Of a stretch of DNA of 64,000 nt, positions 30,068 to 40,355 are shown piece after piece. The DNA is taken from positions 2,671,026 to 2,735,025 of the forward strand of contig NZ_CP042243.1 of assembly GCF_008152325.1 (NCBI RefSeq), in the 5' to 3' direction. A model generated the notes under the pieces. The model saw only the letters and a program-made list of their open reading frames with translations. It ran no database searches and had not been told where the DNA came from. How positions within the stretch are numbered: position 1 is the first letter of the stretch; the number at the start of each line of letters is the position of its first letter. Source of the stretch: Crassaminicella thermophila. GTDB lineage: Bacteria; Bacillota; Clostridia; Peptostreptococcales; Thermotaleaceae. Position numbers and translations under genes: made by a program.

Positions 30068-31225
30068 TTAAGTAGCTTTTTGTTTTTCTTCCTCTTTAAA
30101 AGAAGCTTTCAGCAAAGAAGGAGTTATTAAAGTTGTAAAAATCACAAGTACAATAGCCGACGCAAATTCTTTATCTCCGATTAAATTCATTTTCAAACCA
30201 AGACTAGCAATAATCAAAGAAACTTCCGCTCTAGGAACCATTCCAATCCCAACTTGAAAAGCATGTTTTGCGCTAAAACCTGTTAGTTTTGCACCCCAAC
30301 CACACCCAATAATTTTTCCTATAATTCCTAATGCGAGCAGCAACATGCTAAAAGCTAATCCATACCCAATAGTGCTTAACTCTACGCCTAATCCAATAGC
30401 TACAAAAAATATAGGGGTAAATATAGTATTAGAAACCAACTCAACATCATGAGATATTTTATGTCTATAAGGTGTCATAGAAAAAATAACCCCGGAAAAA
30501 TATGCTCCTGTAATCGCTGCAACTCCAAGTTCTTCTGATATAAACGCAAGTATTAAGCAAGTTATTATTGCATAAGGCACAATTCTTCTTCTCACATTAA
30601 CCCTATCAGATATTTTAAATAATATTTGCACTAAAATATATCCTATAACAATAGTTATTAGGAAAAACAAAAGAATTTTTAAAATAACAATAAAGACATT
30701 ACTACCAGTCCCTGGTCTTACCATACCTACTACAATTGTTAAAAGAATAACACCGATAATATCATCTATAATAGCTGCTCCTAAAATTGCTACCCCTTGC
30801 CTTGTCTTTAACTGGCCTATTTCTTTAAGGGTTTGGACAGATATACTAACACTTGTGGCAATAGAAATAAGACCTAAAATAATACTACTTATTAAGTTTC
30901 CACTGATTAAATAAGCTGCACCACTAACCAAAATCAAGGGAGCCAATACACCTGCTACTGCAATTGCTGTAGAAGATTTTCCAGAAGCCCTCAATTCATT
31001 GACATCCGTTTCTAGCCCTGCAATAAACATAAGAAACACTACGCCAATTTCTGCTAAATAATGGACCAACTCTGTCTTTTCTAAAATCCCCATCCCTAAA
31101 AACATCCCTGCCAAAATCTGTCCTAATACAGCAGGCTGCTTCAATTTTTTACTAATAATTCCTCCTATATTAGCTCCTAATAAAAGAATCCCAATGTGTA
31201 ATAGAAAAGCTACTTTTGACTCCAC
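30068..31225 (-). CDS. Monovalent cation:proton antiporter, CPA2 family
   Basis: A 385-residue protein with about twelve helices. Family features: LKQPAVLGQILAGMFLG near the N-terminus, FIAGLETDVNELRASG, and the paired-Asp ion site AAIIDDIIGVILL. MVPRAEVSLIIASLG is the C-terminal motif. It probably exchanges Na+ or K+ for H+; specificity cannot be told. It has no RCK/TrkA-N domain, unlike KefB. Start is GTG at 31225 with a weak upstream site, so the start is less certain. Confidence 0.85.
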   Translation of the reverse strand: MESKVAFLLHIGILLLGANIGGIISKKLKQPAVLGQILAGMFLGMGILEKTELVHYLAEIGVVFLMFIAGLETDVNELRASGKSSTAIAVAGVLAPLILVSGAAYLISGNLISSIILGLISIATSVSISVQTLKEIGQLKTRQGVAILGAAIIDDIIGVILLTIVVGMVRPGTGSNVFIVILKILLFFLITIVIGYILVQILFKISDRVNVRRRIVPYAIITCLILAFISEELGVAAITGAYFSGVIFSMTPYRHKISHDVELVSNTIFTPIFFVAIGLGVELSTIGYGLAFSMLLLALGIIGKIIGCGWGAKLTGFSAKHAFQVGIGMVPRAEVSLIIASLGLKMNLIGDKEFASAIVLVIFTTLITPSLLKASFKEEEKQKAT

Positions 31226-31252
31226 TTCTACCCACTTCTTTCCGCGTTAATG

Positions 31253-31304
31253 TTCAGAAACAAAATATCATTTTCAAATAATTAATTATTTGTATTTTTC
31301 TGAA
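31253..31304 (-). promoter_or_regulatory. Palindromic element upstream of the antiporter gene
   Basis: Outer 8-bp arms TTCAGAAA/TTTCTGAA enclose a perfect 18-nt AT palindrome (CAAATAATTAATTATTTG, 31275-31292), 28 nt before the start. It could be an operator or a leader hairpin. No T tract follows, so it is not a typical terminator. Confidence 0.35.
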
Positions 31305-31373
31305 AATATATTATAATTTAATAGTTTACCACTCTCATATTTATTTTGCAAGTAAAAATAAGTATATCTTTAA

Positions 31374-31408
31374 GAAAAAAATACTGAAGGACAACACCCT
31401 TCAGTATT
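31374..31408 (-). terminator. Terminator of prfA
   Basis: Ten-bp stem ATACTGAAGG/CCTTCAGTAT (31381-31390 with 31397-31406) after the prfA stop, followed by T7 on the minus strand. Confidence 0.88.
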
Positions 31409-31418
31409 CAAAATATCT

Positions 31419-32486
31419 TTATACAACTTGTTTTAATTTTTCTGCTTGATCTATAGTAATTAATGCATCTAAAATTTCATCAATATCTCCATCTAAGAAA
31501 TAATCAAGCTTATATAGAGTCATGTTAATTCTATGGTCTGTAACACGTCCTTGAGGGAAGTTATAAGTTCTAATTCTTTCGCTTCGATCTCCTGTCCCTA
31601 CTTGACTTTTTCTTTCCTCTGCAATTTCTGCTTGCTGCTCTGCAAGCATCTTATCATATAATCTAGCCTTTAATATTTTAAACGCTTTTTCTTTGTTCTT
31701 AAGCTGAGATTTTTCATCTTGACAAGAAACAACAATCCCTGTAGGCATGTGTGTAAGTCTTACAGCAGAGTCTGTTGTATTAACACTCTGACCACCATTT
31801 CCAGATGAACGGAACACATCCACACGAACATCATTTGGATTGATTTGAATTTCAATATCATCTACTTCGGGAAGTACAGCAACCGTAGCTGTTGATGTAT
31901 GAATTCTTCCTCCTGACTCCGTCGTAGGAATTCTTTGTACTCTATGCACACCACTTTCATATTTTAGCCTTGAATAAGCACCTTTTCCTTTTATCATAAA
32001 AACAACTTCTTTTACACCACCAACCCCTGTTTCGTTTAAGCTCATCATCTCTACTTTCCAACGATTTCTTTCTGCATATCTAGTATACATTCTTAGCAAA
32101 TCTCCAGCGAAAAGTCCTGCTTCATCTCCACCAGCACCTGCTCTTATCTCAACAATAACATTCTTTTCATCATTTGGGTCCTTTGGTACTAAAAGCAGTT
32201 TTAATTCATTTTCTATAGGCTCTATTTTATCTTCTAGCTCTCCTAATTCCATTTTTGCCATTTCTCTTAATTCTTCATCATTGCTTTCCTCTAATATAGC
32301 TTTTGCTTCTTCAATACCTTCTTTTACCTGTTTATATTCTTTATACTTATTTACAATAGGTTCTATTTCAGCAAGCTCTTTTATATATTTCTGCCATTCT
32401 GATTGTTTATTGATAACCTCAGGGTCTGAAACTTTTTGGCTTAGATCATTATACTTATCCTGCAAAAAATCTAATTTATCGAACAT
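31419..32486 (-). CDS. prfA: Peptide chain release factor 1
   Basis: A 355-residue class I release factor with GGQ in [16 protein letters not shown] and [16 protein letters not shown] upstream of it. It terminates at UAG and UAA. GAGGTGAAATAG precedes ATG. It follows prmC, whose product methylates the GGQ glutamine. Confidence 0.97.
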   Translation of the reverse strand: MFDKLDFLQDKYNDLSQKVSDPEVINKQSEWQKYIKELAEIEPIVNKYKEYKQVKEGIEEAKAILEESNDEELREMAKMELGELEDKIEPIENELKLLLVPKDPNDEKNVIVEIRAGAGGDEAGLFAGDLLRMYTRYAERNRWKVEMMSLNETGVGGVKEVVFMIKGKGAYSRLKYESGVHRVQRIPTTESGGRIHTSTATVAVLPEVDDIEIQINPNDVRVDVFRSSGNGGQSVNTTDSAVRLTHMPTGIVVSCQDEKSQLKNKEKAFKILKARLYDKMLAEQQAEIAEERKSQVGTGDRSERIRTYNFPQGRVTDHRINMTLYKLDYFLDGDIDEILDALITIDQAEKLKQVV

Positions 32487-32584
32487 CTATTTCACCTCGC
32501 AATTTTATTCTAACAGCTTATTATATCATTTTTCTTGTATTTTCTCAATGGAGGAGCTTTCCTGTCATTATTTTATTTCCTTTA

Positions 32585-33460
32585 TTAGGAATTATTCATA
32601 ATCCCAGTTACAACCCTCTCAATTCCTGCTAAATCCTTTATCTTTTTAATATTCTTATAGCACCTTTTTCTTTCCATCATATTCTTTACTGCCTCTGCTT
32701 GATCATGACCTACCTCTAGAGCAATAAGTCCATCATTTCTTAAAAAGCAGCTTGCTTCATCAATAATCCTTCTATAATAATCTAATCCATCGATCCCGCC
32801 ATCTAATGCAAGTTTTGGTTCATATTTTGAAACTTCAATCTGGAGCTTTTCAATTTCATTCTTTGGAATATATGGTGGATTTGAAACAAGTATATCAATC
32901 CTTCCTTCTAGCTTTTCTTTTCTTAAAGGTTCAAATAAATCTCCTTCTAAAAAAGAAATATTGCTTGCATGATTAGAAGCTGCATTTTTCTTAGCAATTT
33001 TAAGAGCCTTCTTAGAAATATCTACCCCATATACAAAAGAATTAGGGATGTATTTTGCAATACTTACTGTAATAGCACCACTACCTGTACCTATATCAAC
33101 AACATTTATCCGATCATTCTTAATATTTTTTGCCCACTCTATTACGGTTTCTACTAATATTTCTGTATCAGGCCTTGGTATTAAAACACCTTCTTCTACA
33201 TAAAAATCTAATCCCATAAATTCCTGTTTATTTATAATATATTGTACAGGCATGCCCATTAATCGCTTCTGAATAAGTTCTAAAAATCTGCTGTACTGCT
33301 CATCTGTAAATACATAATTTCGGTTTGTATATAAAAATAATCTATCTTTTTTCAAAACGTGACACAAAAGCACCTCTGCATCTAACAGAGGTGTTTGAAC
33401 ACTAGTTTTTTCTATTTTATCTACTGCTTCTTTTAGAGCTTGTTGGATATTTACTGCCAA
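32585..33460 (-). CDS. prmC: Release factor glutamine methyltransferase
   Basis: A 291-residue SAM-dependent methyltransferase. N-terminal helical domain (about 1-90), then DIGTGSGAITVSIAKY (SAM site) and the substrate-glutamine motif SNPPYIPKNE. It methylates the GGQ Gln of release factors. The start is TTG at 33460 behind GGAGGAGG, overlapping the DUF1385 gene by 10 bp, which suggests coupling. Confidence 0.94.
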   Translation of the reverse strand: MAVNIQQALKEAVDKIEKTSVQTPLLDAEVLLCHVLKKDRLFLYTNRNYVFTDEQYSRFLELIQKRLMGMPVQYIINKQEFMGLDFYVEEGVLIPRPDTEILVETVIEWAKNIKNDRINVVDIGTGSGAITVSIAKYIPNSFVYGVDISKKALKIAKKNAASNHASNISFLEGDLFEPLRKEKLEGRIDILVSNPPYIPKNEIEKLQIEVSKYEPKLALDGGIDGLDYYRRIIDEASCFLRNDGLIALEVGHDQAEAVKNMMERKRCYKNIKKIKDLAGIERVVTGIMNNS

Positions 33461-34407
33461 AGGTCCTCCTCCTTGTCATCAATCAATACATTTTTCATAG
33501 CAGCAATAGCTACCTCTAGCTGACTATCATCTGGTTCTCTTGTTGTTAGTTTCTGTAGGTATAATCCTGGATAACTGATAATACGTACAAATTTAGATTG
33601 ACTTTTTCCTGCCCATCTTATAATCTCATAAGATATTCCTGCAACTATTGGCATCAAAATGAATCTAGATAAAACCCTTACCAAAGGATTCGGCCATCCG
33701 ATCATTGAAAATAATAATAAACTAACGAGCATTACAAAAACCAAAAAGCTTGTACCACATCTTGGATGCAGAGTAGGAAACTGTCTTGCATTTTCAACTG
33801 TTAAAGGAAGACCGTTCTCATAGCAGTGAATAGTTTTATGCTCTGCCCCATGATACTGAAATACTCTTTGAATATCCTTCATTCTAGATATTAAACTTAC
33901 ATACCCTATAAACAACAGAATTCTTAATATACCCTCTGCCATATTCAATAACCAAGGGTTTTGTACTTTTGTCTTTAAAAAATTTATTACAACAGTAGGA
34001 AATATTATAAAAATTAGCATACCCATAAGGATTGCCATAAATACAGAAAAATAAATCAATATATCACTAGCCTTGTCTCCAAAGGTTTTCTCTACCCACT
34101 TTTCAAATTTTCCTTTTTCTTCTTCACCACTTTCTTCCTCAAAAAATTCTGCAGAGTATGTGAGTGACTTTACACCTGTTACCATAGAATCAAGTAATGC
34201 AATCATTCCTCTAATAACAGGCGTTTTGCTTAAAGTACTTTTTGTCATTCCCTTTACTTGCTCTTTCTTTATAACAATCTCATGATCTGGTTTTCTAACA
34301 GCAATAGCAATATCTTTCGGGCTCTTCATCATAACTCCCTCAATCACTGCCTGCCCACCAATATTTGTTGGTTTAGCCTGCTTTACAAAAATTTTTTCAA
34401 AATCCAA
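33451..34407 (-). CDS. DUF1385 (YqhQ-like) membrane protein
   Basis: A 318-residue membrane protein with four to five helices (main block about residues 105-270). The family hallmark GGQAVIEGVMMKSP opens the protein, and YHGAEHKTIHCYENG plus TLHPRCGTSF suggest a metal site. Members have been described as putative metal-dependent enzymes, without a proven reaction. Position between rpmE and prmC is common in Clostridia. Start TTG at 34407 with AAAGGAAG upstream. Confidence 0.87.
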   Translation of the reverse strand: MDFEKIFVKQAKPTNIGGQAVIEGVMMKSPKDIAIAVRKPDHEIVIKKEQVKGMTKSTLSKTPVIRGMIALLDSMVTGVKSLTYSAEFFEEESGEEEKGKFEKWVEKTFGDKASDILIYFSVFMAILMGMLIFIIFPTVVINFLKTKVQNPWLLNMAEGILRILLFIGYVSLISRMKDIQRVFQYHGAEHKTIHCYENGLPLTVENARQFPTLHPRCGTSFLVFVMLVSLLLFSMIGWPNPLVRVLSRFILMPIVAGISYEIIRWAGKSQSKFVRIISYPGLYLQKLTTREPDDSQLEVAIAAMKNVLIDDKEEDLWQ

Positions 34408-34446
34408 ATTGATCTTCCTTTCAAATTTTACATTTTCAACATATGC

Positions 34447-34478
34447 AACAAAGGTTAGAGATTGCTATCCCTAACCTA
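34447..34478 (-). terminator. Terminator of rpmE
   Basis: Eleven-bp stem AGGTTAGAGAT/ATCCCTAACCT (34452-34462 with 34467-34477, one G-U pair on the minus-strand RNA). The T-rich tail is short. Confidence 0.55.
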
Positions 34479-34502
34479 AAATTATCAAAAATCATTCTAT
34501 TA

Positions 34503-34703
34503 TTACTTGATACCGTATTTTTGTTTGAATCTTTCAACACGTCCACCTTGTGTAACAAACTTTTGTTTGCCTGTGAAGAATGGATGACATGCTGAGCAAA
34601 TTTCTACCCTGATTTCTTCTTTTACTGAACCTGTTTCAAATGTATTTCCACAAGCACATTTTACAACCGCTTTTTTGTAATCTGGATGGATTCCTTGTTT
34701 CAT
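34503..34703 (-). CDS. rpmE: Ribosomal protein bL31, zinc-binding form
   Basis: A 66-residue bL31 beginning [19 protein letters not shown]. Four Cys (16, 18, 36, 39) in CAC and CSAC make it the zinc-containing type. ATG at 34703 behind AAAGAGGTG gives the correct length; a 13-residue upstream extension is not real. Downstream of rho, the normal Firmicute order. Confidence 0.96.
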   Translation of the reverse strand: MKQGIHPDYKKAVVKCACGNTFETGSVKEEIRVEICSACHPFFTGKQKFVTQGGRVERFKQKYGIK

Positions 34704-34811
34704 GCTATTCACCTCTTTCTTTTGCCTTTCATTATATATCAATAATTATTCATCTTAATTTTCAACTATTACATTATAGCATAGCTACTATAATAGTTCA
34801 AGGACTTTTTT

Positions 34812-36137
34812 TTAAAGTTTACTCCTCATTTTTTCCACAAATTCCATATTTGTCTTGCTTTCTGTAAGCCTACTAATTATACTTTCTGTTACTTCTTGTA
34901 TTGGATTATTAGACATAGCTCGTCTAATATTCCAAATCACTTCTAACTCTTTTTGGTTTAAAAGAAGTTCTTCTCTTCTCGTACCTGATTTATTCAAATT
35001 AATAGCAGGGAATATTCTTTTTTCTGAAAGCTTTCTATCTAAATGAAGCTCCATATTTCCTGTACCCTTGAATTCCTCAAAAATTACATCATCCATACGG
35101 CTCCCTGTATCAACCAAAGCTGTAGCAAGAATTGTTAAACTTCCACCCTCTTCAATATTTCTAGCTGCACCAAAAAATCTTTTTGGTTTATGAAGCGCTC
35201 CAGGGTCTAAACCCCCTGACAAGGTTCTTCCAGTAGAAGGTATTGTCAAGTTATAAGCACGTGCAAGCCTTGTAATACTGTCTAATAAAATAACAACATC
35301 TTTTCCATGTTCTACAAGTCTTTGAGCTCTATTCAAAACCATTTCTGCAACCTTTATATGATGGCTTGGAAGCTCATCAAAGGTAGAATATATAACTTCA
35401 CCATCAATAGATCTTTGCATGTCTGTTACTTCTTCTGGTCTTTCATCTATTAGTAGTACAATAATTTCAATGTCTTTGTGCTTTTGAGATATACTATTTG
35501 CAATTTTTTTAAGCAATATTGTTTTTCCAGCCTTAGGTGGGGCTACAATAAGACCTCTTTGTCCTTTTCCTATAGGTGCAATTAGGTCAATAAGCCTTGT
35601 AGACAGGTCTGTAGGATTATATTCAAGTGTCATTCTTTCATTGGGATAAATAGGTGTGAGATTATCAAAGTTTGGTCGCTTCGCAGCAATTTCAGGATTG
35701 TCATTATTGACTTTTTGTACATATAGAAGAGCTCTAAATTTTTCGCCACTTTTTGGTGGTCTTGTAATTCCTAATATTTTATCTCCAGTCTTTAAATTAA
35801 ATCTTCTTATTTGAGATGGTGATACATATACATCTTCATCACTTGTAAGAAAATTATAAAACCTTAAAAAACCAAACCCGCCGTCAGTAATTTCTAGTAC
35901 TCCCTCTACTGTATCCACTTCTGCACTATTGTTGATTTCATTGTTAATCTTTTCTGGCAGTCTATCACGATCCATATCAATCTTTTTATCTTCTGCTTCT
36001 CTTTCTTCTTTCGGAAAAGCAGTAATCAATTCAATTAGCTCCTGCTTTTTATATTTCGTGACATTTTTAATACCAAGCTTTTTTGCTATCTCTCTTAGCT
36101 CGTCCAGCTTCTTTTTTTCTATATCAAATAAATCCAA
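34812..36137 (-). CDS. rho: Transcription termination factor Rho
   Basis: A 441-residue RNA-dependent hexameric ATPase. N-terminal helical domain, an RNA-binding cold-shock-like domain ([20 protein letters not shown]), Walker A APPKAGKT and Walker [16 protein letters not shown]. It has no large N-terminal insertion. The start is TTG at 36137, 8 nt from GGAGG; the GTG three codons earlier is part of that site. A hairpin sits just upstream. Confidence 0.96.
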   Translation of the reverse strand: MDLFDIEKKKLDELREIAKKLGIKNVTKYKKQELIELITAFPKEEREAEDKKIDMDRDRLPEKINNEINNSAEVDTVEGVLEITDGGFGFLRFYNFLTSDEDVYVSPSQIRRFNLKTGDKILGITRPPKSGEKFRALLYVQKVNNDNPEIAAKRPNFDNLTPIYPNERMTLEYNPTDLSTRLIDLIAPIGKGQRGLIVAPPKAGKTILLKKIANSISQKHKDIEIIVLLIDERPEEVTDMQRSIDGEVIYSTFDELPSHHIKVAEMVLNRAQRLVEHGKDVVILLDSITRLARAYNLTIPSTGRTLSGGLDPGALHKPKRFFGAARNIEEGGSLTILATALVDTGSRMDDVIFEEFKGTGNMELHLDRKLSEKRIFPAINLNKSGTRREELLLNQKELEVIWNIRRAMSNNPIQEVTESIISRLTESKTNMEFVEKMRSKL

Positions 36138-36161
36138 AAATCGCACCTCCGTTAATATGCA

Positions 36162-36189
36162 CTTGAAGGCTGTATCCAGCCCTCAAGTG
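36162..36189 (-). promoter_or_regulatory. Stem-loop in the rho leader
   Basis: Stem ACTTGAAGGCTG/CAGCCCTCAAGT around a TATC loop, one mismatch, ending about 13 nt before the rho Shine-Dalgarno. No T tract, so not a clear terminator. Rho is autoregulated in several bacteria; a role here is inferred. Confidence 0.45.
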
Positions 36190-36272
36190 TGATTTCATAC
36201 ATAAATAGAAAAACCTTTAGTTGTTACAATTGTATATGGCGCAATTTTTATTGTCAAGACCTTTCTAATATT

Positions 36273-37241
36273 TTACTTTGCATATTCAGGCTTTTGATCT
36301 AATTTATGAATTGCTTCAATAAATCTAATAGTGCCTGTTTCTGCTCTCATAACAACAGAATGAGTAATTGCCATATTGTTTCCATAATAAGTAACCCCTT
36401 TTAATAAATCTCCATCAGATATTCCTGTAGCAGCAAAAAATACTTCGTTTCCTTTTACCAAATCATCCATTCGTAGTATTTTGTCGCAGTCAACACCCAT
36501 TTTTTTGCATCTTTCTCTTTCTTCTTCCTCGTAAGGTACTAACTTTCCTTGGAATTCTCCACCTAGACATTTTATTGCTGCTGCTGCAATAACTCCTTCT
36601 GGGGCTCCTCCTATACCAAGCATAACATCTATTCCTCTATCTTCAAAGCAAGTAGCAATAGCAGCAGCCACATCTCCTTCTTTGAATAGCTTAATTCTTA
36701 CGCCTAGTTCTCTACAATCTTTTATAATTCCTTCATGTCTTTCTCTATCTAACATAGTAACAGTCAAATCTGTAATGTTTTTATTTAGTGCCTTAGCAAT
36801 ATTTACTAAATTCTCTTTTACAGATGCATTTAAATCAATTACTCCCTTCGCCTTAGGACCTACTGCAATTTTATCCATATACATATCTGGTGCATTAAGT
36901 AAATGTCCCTCTGGTGCTACAGCTACAACTGCTACAGCATTCGGAAGACCTTTAGCAACACAGTTAGTTCCATCAACTGGATCTACTGCAATATCTACCT
37001 TTGAACATCCATCTCCTGCTTTTCCAATTTTTTCTCCAATATAAAGCATAGGTGCTTCATCCATCTCACCTTCACCTATTACTACAGTACCATCAATGTT
37101 TAATGTATCCAGCATACTTCTCATACCATCTACCGCTGCTTGATCTGCAATATTTTTATCTCCTCTTCCCATATATTTTGCTGCACCTAGTGCTGCTGCC
37201 TCCGTAACCCTCGCTAAATTGAGCGCCAAATTCCTATCCAT
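36273..37241 (-). CDS. glpX: Class II fructose-1,6-bisphosphatase, copy 2
   Basis: A 322-residue GlpX protein: [20 protein letters not shown], the DPVDGTN metal/phosphate site and [19 protein letters not shown]-type loop (here [11 protein letters not shown]). It removes the 1-phosphate of fructose 1,6-bisphosphate in gluconeogenesis. It lies 13 nt downstream of a paralogue with very similar sequence, a tandem duplication. AAGGGGGAT precedes ATG. Confidence 0.93.
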   Translation of the reverse strand: MDRNLALNLARVTEAAALGAAKYMGRGDKNIADQAAVDGMRSMLDTLNIDGTVVIGEGEMDEAPMLYIGEKIGKAGDGCSKVDIAVDPVDGTNCVAKGLPNAVAVVAVAPEGHLLNAPDMYMDKIAVGPKAKGVIDLNASVKENLVNIAKALNKNITDLTVTMLDRERHEGIIKDCRELGVRIKLFKEGDVAAAIATCFEDRGIDVMLGIGGAPEGVIAAAAIKCLGGEFQGKLVPYEEEERERCKKMGVDCDKILRMDDLVKGNEVFFAATGISDGDLLKGVTYYGNNMAITHSVVMRAETGTIRFIEAIHKLDQKPEYAK

Positions 37242-37254
37242 AAAAAGATCCCCC

Positions 37255-38250
37255 TTATTTATGTTTTGCTAATGTCTCCTTCAAAATATCATTTTTATCT
37301 AGCCTATGAACAGCATCAACAAATCTTATAGTTCCTGTTTTTGACCTCATTACAACCGATTGGGTTCTTGCCCTGTTGTTTTCTAAATACGTTACTCCCT
37401 TTAACAGCTCTCCATCCGATACCCCAGTAGCTACGAATAAAACATCATTAGACTTCACCAAATCATCTAAAGTAAGTACTTTATCAACATTTTCCTTGTC
37501 CCAACCTAATGCTTCACATCTTTCCATTTCTTCATCTGACATTGGATTTAGTTTTCCTTGCATCTCTCCGCCCATACATTTGATTGCTGCAGCAGCAATA
37601 ACACCTTCTGGAGCTCCTCCGATGCCCATAAATATATCAACTCCAGTATCCTCAAAGCAAGTAGCAATAGCAGCAGCCACATCCCCATCACTAAATAATT
37701 TTATTCTACACCCTACTCTTCTTATTTCTCTGATTAAATCATAATGTCTAGGTCTATCTTGAATAATAACAGTTACATCATTTATATCTTTATTTAATGC
37801 TTTTGCAACTGCCTTTAAATTTTTTTCAACAGGACCGTCTATGTCAATAAGCCCTTTTGCTTTTGGCCCTACTGCAATTTTTTTCATATATGTATCTGGT
37901 GCATGTAGCAAAGTTCCCTTTGGCGCCATGGCAATAACAGCAATAGCGTTTGGCAATCCCTTTGCAATCAAGTTCGTCCCTTCAAGAGGATCTACAGCAA
38001 TATCTACTTCTTTATCATCAGGTCTACATGTACCTACTTCTTCCCCAATATAGAGCATTGGTGCTTCATCTAACTCTCCTTCTCCAATGACAACAGTTCC
38101 TTTAATAGATACAGCAGAGAAAGCCTTTCTCATACCATCTACTGCTGCTTGATCTGCAGCATCCTTTTCTCCCCTACCCATATATCTTCCACATGCTAAT
38201 GCAGCCGTTTCTGTTACTCTTACAAGCTCTAAAGCCAGATTTCTATCCAT
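37255..38250 (-). CDS. glpX: Class II fructose-1,6-bisphosphatase, copy 1
   Basis: A 331-residue GlpX with [25 protein letters not shown] and [17 protein letters not shown]. Catalytic motifs are intact in both copies, with DPLEGTN here against DPVDGTN in the neighbour. Some class II enzymes also act on sedoheptulose 1,7-bisphosphate, so the two could divide substrates. It stands between the transaldolase gene and copy 2, where B. subtilis has a single glpX before rho. Confidence 0.93.
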   Translation of the reverse strand: MDRNLALELVRVTETAALACGRYMGRGEKDAADQAAVDGMRKAFSAVSIKGTVVIGEGELDEAPMLYIGEEVGTCRPDDKEVDIAVDPLEGTNLIAKGLPNAIAVIAMAPKGTLLHAPDTYMKKIAVGPKAKGLIDIDGPVEKNLKAVAKALNKDINDVTVIIQDRPRHYDLIREIRRVGCRIKLFSDGDVAAAIATCFEDTGVDIFMGIGGAPEGVIAAAAIKCMGGEMQGKLNPMSDEEMERCEALGWDKENVDKVLTLDDLVKSNDVLFVATGVSDGELLKGVTYLENNRARTQSVVMRSKTGTIRFVDAVHRLDKNDILKETLAKHK

Positions 38251-38326
38251 TTTTTTACCTCCATTTTTTATATCTGCTATCTTTTTATCCTTATATGTAC
38301 CATACTATTATAACATATATTATATA

Positions 38327-38965
38327 CTATCTACTATTCCAATCAGCCTTAAACTTCTCTATTCCTTTATCTGTCAATGGATGCTGAAGCATTTGCTTAA
38401 ATACTTTATAAGGAATAGTAGCAATGTCTGCACCTGCAAGAGCTGACTCCATCACATGAGCTGTATGTCTGATACTTGCTGAAATAATTTCTGTAGATAT
38501 TCCATGGATATCAAAAACGTTTACAATATCTCTAATTAAGTCCATTCCAGGATTTCCTATATCATCCATTCTTCCTACGAAAGGACTGACAAAGCTTGCC
38601 CCTGCTCTTGCTGCAAGCAATGCTTGATTTGCTGAAAATACCAAAGTTACATTAGTTTTAATTCCTTTTTTAGAAAGCTCACTCACTGCTTTTAATCCTT
38701 CAGCTGTCATTGGGATCTTAATTACTATATTTTTATGTAATTTTGCTAACTCTTCTGCCTCTTGAATCATCTCTGGTGCTGTATCCCCCATTACCTCAGC
38801 ACTAATCGGTCCATCCACAAGAGCTGTAATTTCTTTTAATACTTCTTCAAAGTTTCTTCCTTCCTTTGCAATTAAAGTTGGGTTAGTTGTTACACCTGCA
38901 AGTACGCCCCAAGTACTTATTTCCCTTATTTCATCTACATTGGCAGTATCAATAAATAATTTCAA
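38327..38965 (-). CDS. Transaldolase / fructose-6-phosphate aldolase family protein
   Basis: A 212-residue short transaldolase: [29 protein letters not shown], the Schiff-base lysine in [12 protein letters not shown], and [21 protein letters not shown]. Enzymes of this length act either as transaldolases or as fructose-6-phosphate aldolases; sequence alone does not separate them. Gene order tal-glpX-rho matches B. subtilis ywjH. Start is TTG at 38965, 7 nt from GGAGG. Confidence 0.92.
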   Translation of the reverse strand: MKLFIDTANVDEIREISTWGVLAGVTTNPTLIAKEGRNFEEVLKEITALVDGPISAEVMGDTAPEMIQEAEELAKLHKNIVIKIPMTAEGLKAVSELSKKGIKTNVTLVFSANQALLAARAGASFVSPFVGRMDDIGNPGMDLIRDIVNVFDIHGISTEIISASIRHTAHVMESALAGADIATIPYKVFKQMLQHPLTDKGIEKFKADWNSR

Positions 38966-39019
38966 TTTTATTCCTCCCCTTATTTTTTTCTATATTATAT
39001 TATATACAAAAGCCTTCTA

Positions 39020-39132
39020 TGTTAAAAGAAAGAAATATAAAAGATAGCTCATTCCTGATAACTTTTGAAAAAAAAGTTATCAAAGTCATTCACTTATCTT
39101 TTTATATTTCTTTTTAAAGTTATATCTATATA
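39020..39132. repeat. Family B repeat, internally deleted and inverted (copy 4)
   Basis: About 113 bp consisting of only the two termini of family B joined together, in the opposite orientation to copies 1 and 2. The result is a near-perfect long hairpin centred on GATAACTTTTGAAAAAAAAG and its complement. It lies 12 bp from family A copy 2. Confidence 0.8.
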
Positions 39133-39144
39133 TAAATATAAAAA

Positions 39145-39406
39145 CAGACTGTAGACAAAATAGAATTATTATGAATGAAAAATAAAAGCGAATAATTTCA
39201 AATTTTTAGTAAAGAAAACTTGATGAAGAATTTCAGGAAAATCCGTAGGCTTAGCATGGATGCTAAGCCAGCATCCTACAAGACAGGACGTCTTGATTAG
39301 GTGCGTTAGGATTTTTCGAAATTATGAAACTTAGTTTTCTCTAAAAATTTGTTCATGAGCGTTATTTTTCAATTCATTGATAAATATAACTTTTTCAACA
39401 AGCTCA
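39145..39406. repeat. Palindromic dispersed repeat, family A, copy 2
   Basis: About 262 bp, nearly identical to 3330-3590 and in the same orientation. The central hairpin GGCTTAGCA/TGCTAAGCC is kept while its loop differs (TGGA against CGGA). Located downstream of the kce remnant. Confidence 0.85.
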
Positions 39407-39411
39407 GATAT

Positions 39412-39463
39412 AAAAAGACCTCTTTTTAATAGAATTTCTATTAAAAAGAGGTCTTTTTTATAA
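39412..39463 (-). terminator. Terminator of the kal-kce operon
   Basis: Very long perfect stem, 23 bp with a one-base centre (39412-39458), starting AAAAAGACCTC, followed by T on the minus strand. It lies 11 nt after the kce stop. Confidence 0.9.
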
Positions 39464-39473
39464 TTGAAAATAA

Positions 39474-40327
39474 TTATCTTATATTTAATGGTTTTAATCC
39501 TAATATTTCTCTAGCCTCAGCTGGAGTAGCAATTTCTCTTCCTAGTTCTTTTGCAATTCTAACAACCTTTTCAACAAACTCTCCATTGTTTTTTCCTAAT
39601 ACACCTTTTTCGATGTAAATATTGTCTTCAAAGCCTACTCTTACATGCCCTCCCATAGCAATTGCTATTGCTGCCATTGGGAATTGATTTTTTCCAATAC
39701 CAGCAACTGTCCATGTAGAACCGGCTGGAATACTGTCTACCATAAATGCCAAATCTCTTGCTGTAGCTGACATTTGAACACCTAGTACAAAATCAAAATG
39801 CATTGGTGCTTTAATATATCCTTTTTTGTGCATTCTAATCGCAATATCGATCATACCTTTGTCAAACACTTCGATTTCAGGTTTTACTCCTCTTTCAATC
39901 ATTATTTGACCAAAGTTTTTGATAGTATTGTCTGTATTGATGAATACTTCATCTCCACCAAAGTTGCAGGTCCCGCAATCTAGTGTCGCCATCTCTGGAG
40001 CTTTTAAGCCTATAGCTGGTTCTTCAACTTCTGTAGATTGAAGTCTTTCCATATCTGTCATACCAACTGCTCCACCTGTCGAAGGCTGTATGATTACATC
40101 AGGACAAAGCTTTCTAATCGCATCGATACATTCTTTAAATCTATTTTTTTGTCTTGTGTCGGTGTACCATCATCATTACGTACATGAAGATGAATAATAC
40201 TTGCTCCTGCTTTATAAGCTGATTCTGCTTCTCTCGCAATTTCTTCTACTGTATACGGAATATTTGGATTGTGTTCTTTTGTAACCTCTGCTCCACATAT
40301 AGCAGCCGTAATAATTAGTTTTTCCAT
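39474..40327 (-). pseudogene. kce: 3-keto-5-aminohexanoate cleavage enzyme gene with a frameshift
   Basis: The N-terminal part (from ATG at 40327: MEKLIITAAICGAEVTKEHN, HLHV zinc ligands) and C-terminal part (QPSTGGAVGMTDMERLQ onward to the stop at 39474) together form a complete Kce. The reading frame breaks at a run of seven A (minus strand; 40144-40150). One extra A would give DKKNRFKECIDAIRKLCPDV and restore the frame. Kce cleaves 3-keto-5-aminohexanoate with acetyl-CoA into acetoacetate and 3-aminobutyryl-CoA in lysine fermentation; its neighbour kal uses that product. Sequencing error, slippage or a true pseudogene are all possible. Both fragments are otherwise well conserved. Confidence 0.85.
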
Positions 40328-40355
40328 CTTGCGCTTCACCCCTTAAAAATAATTT

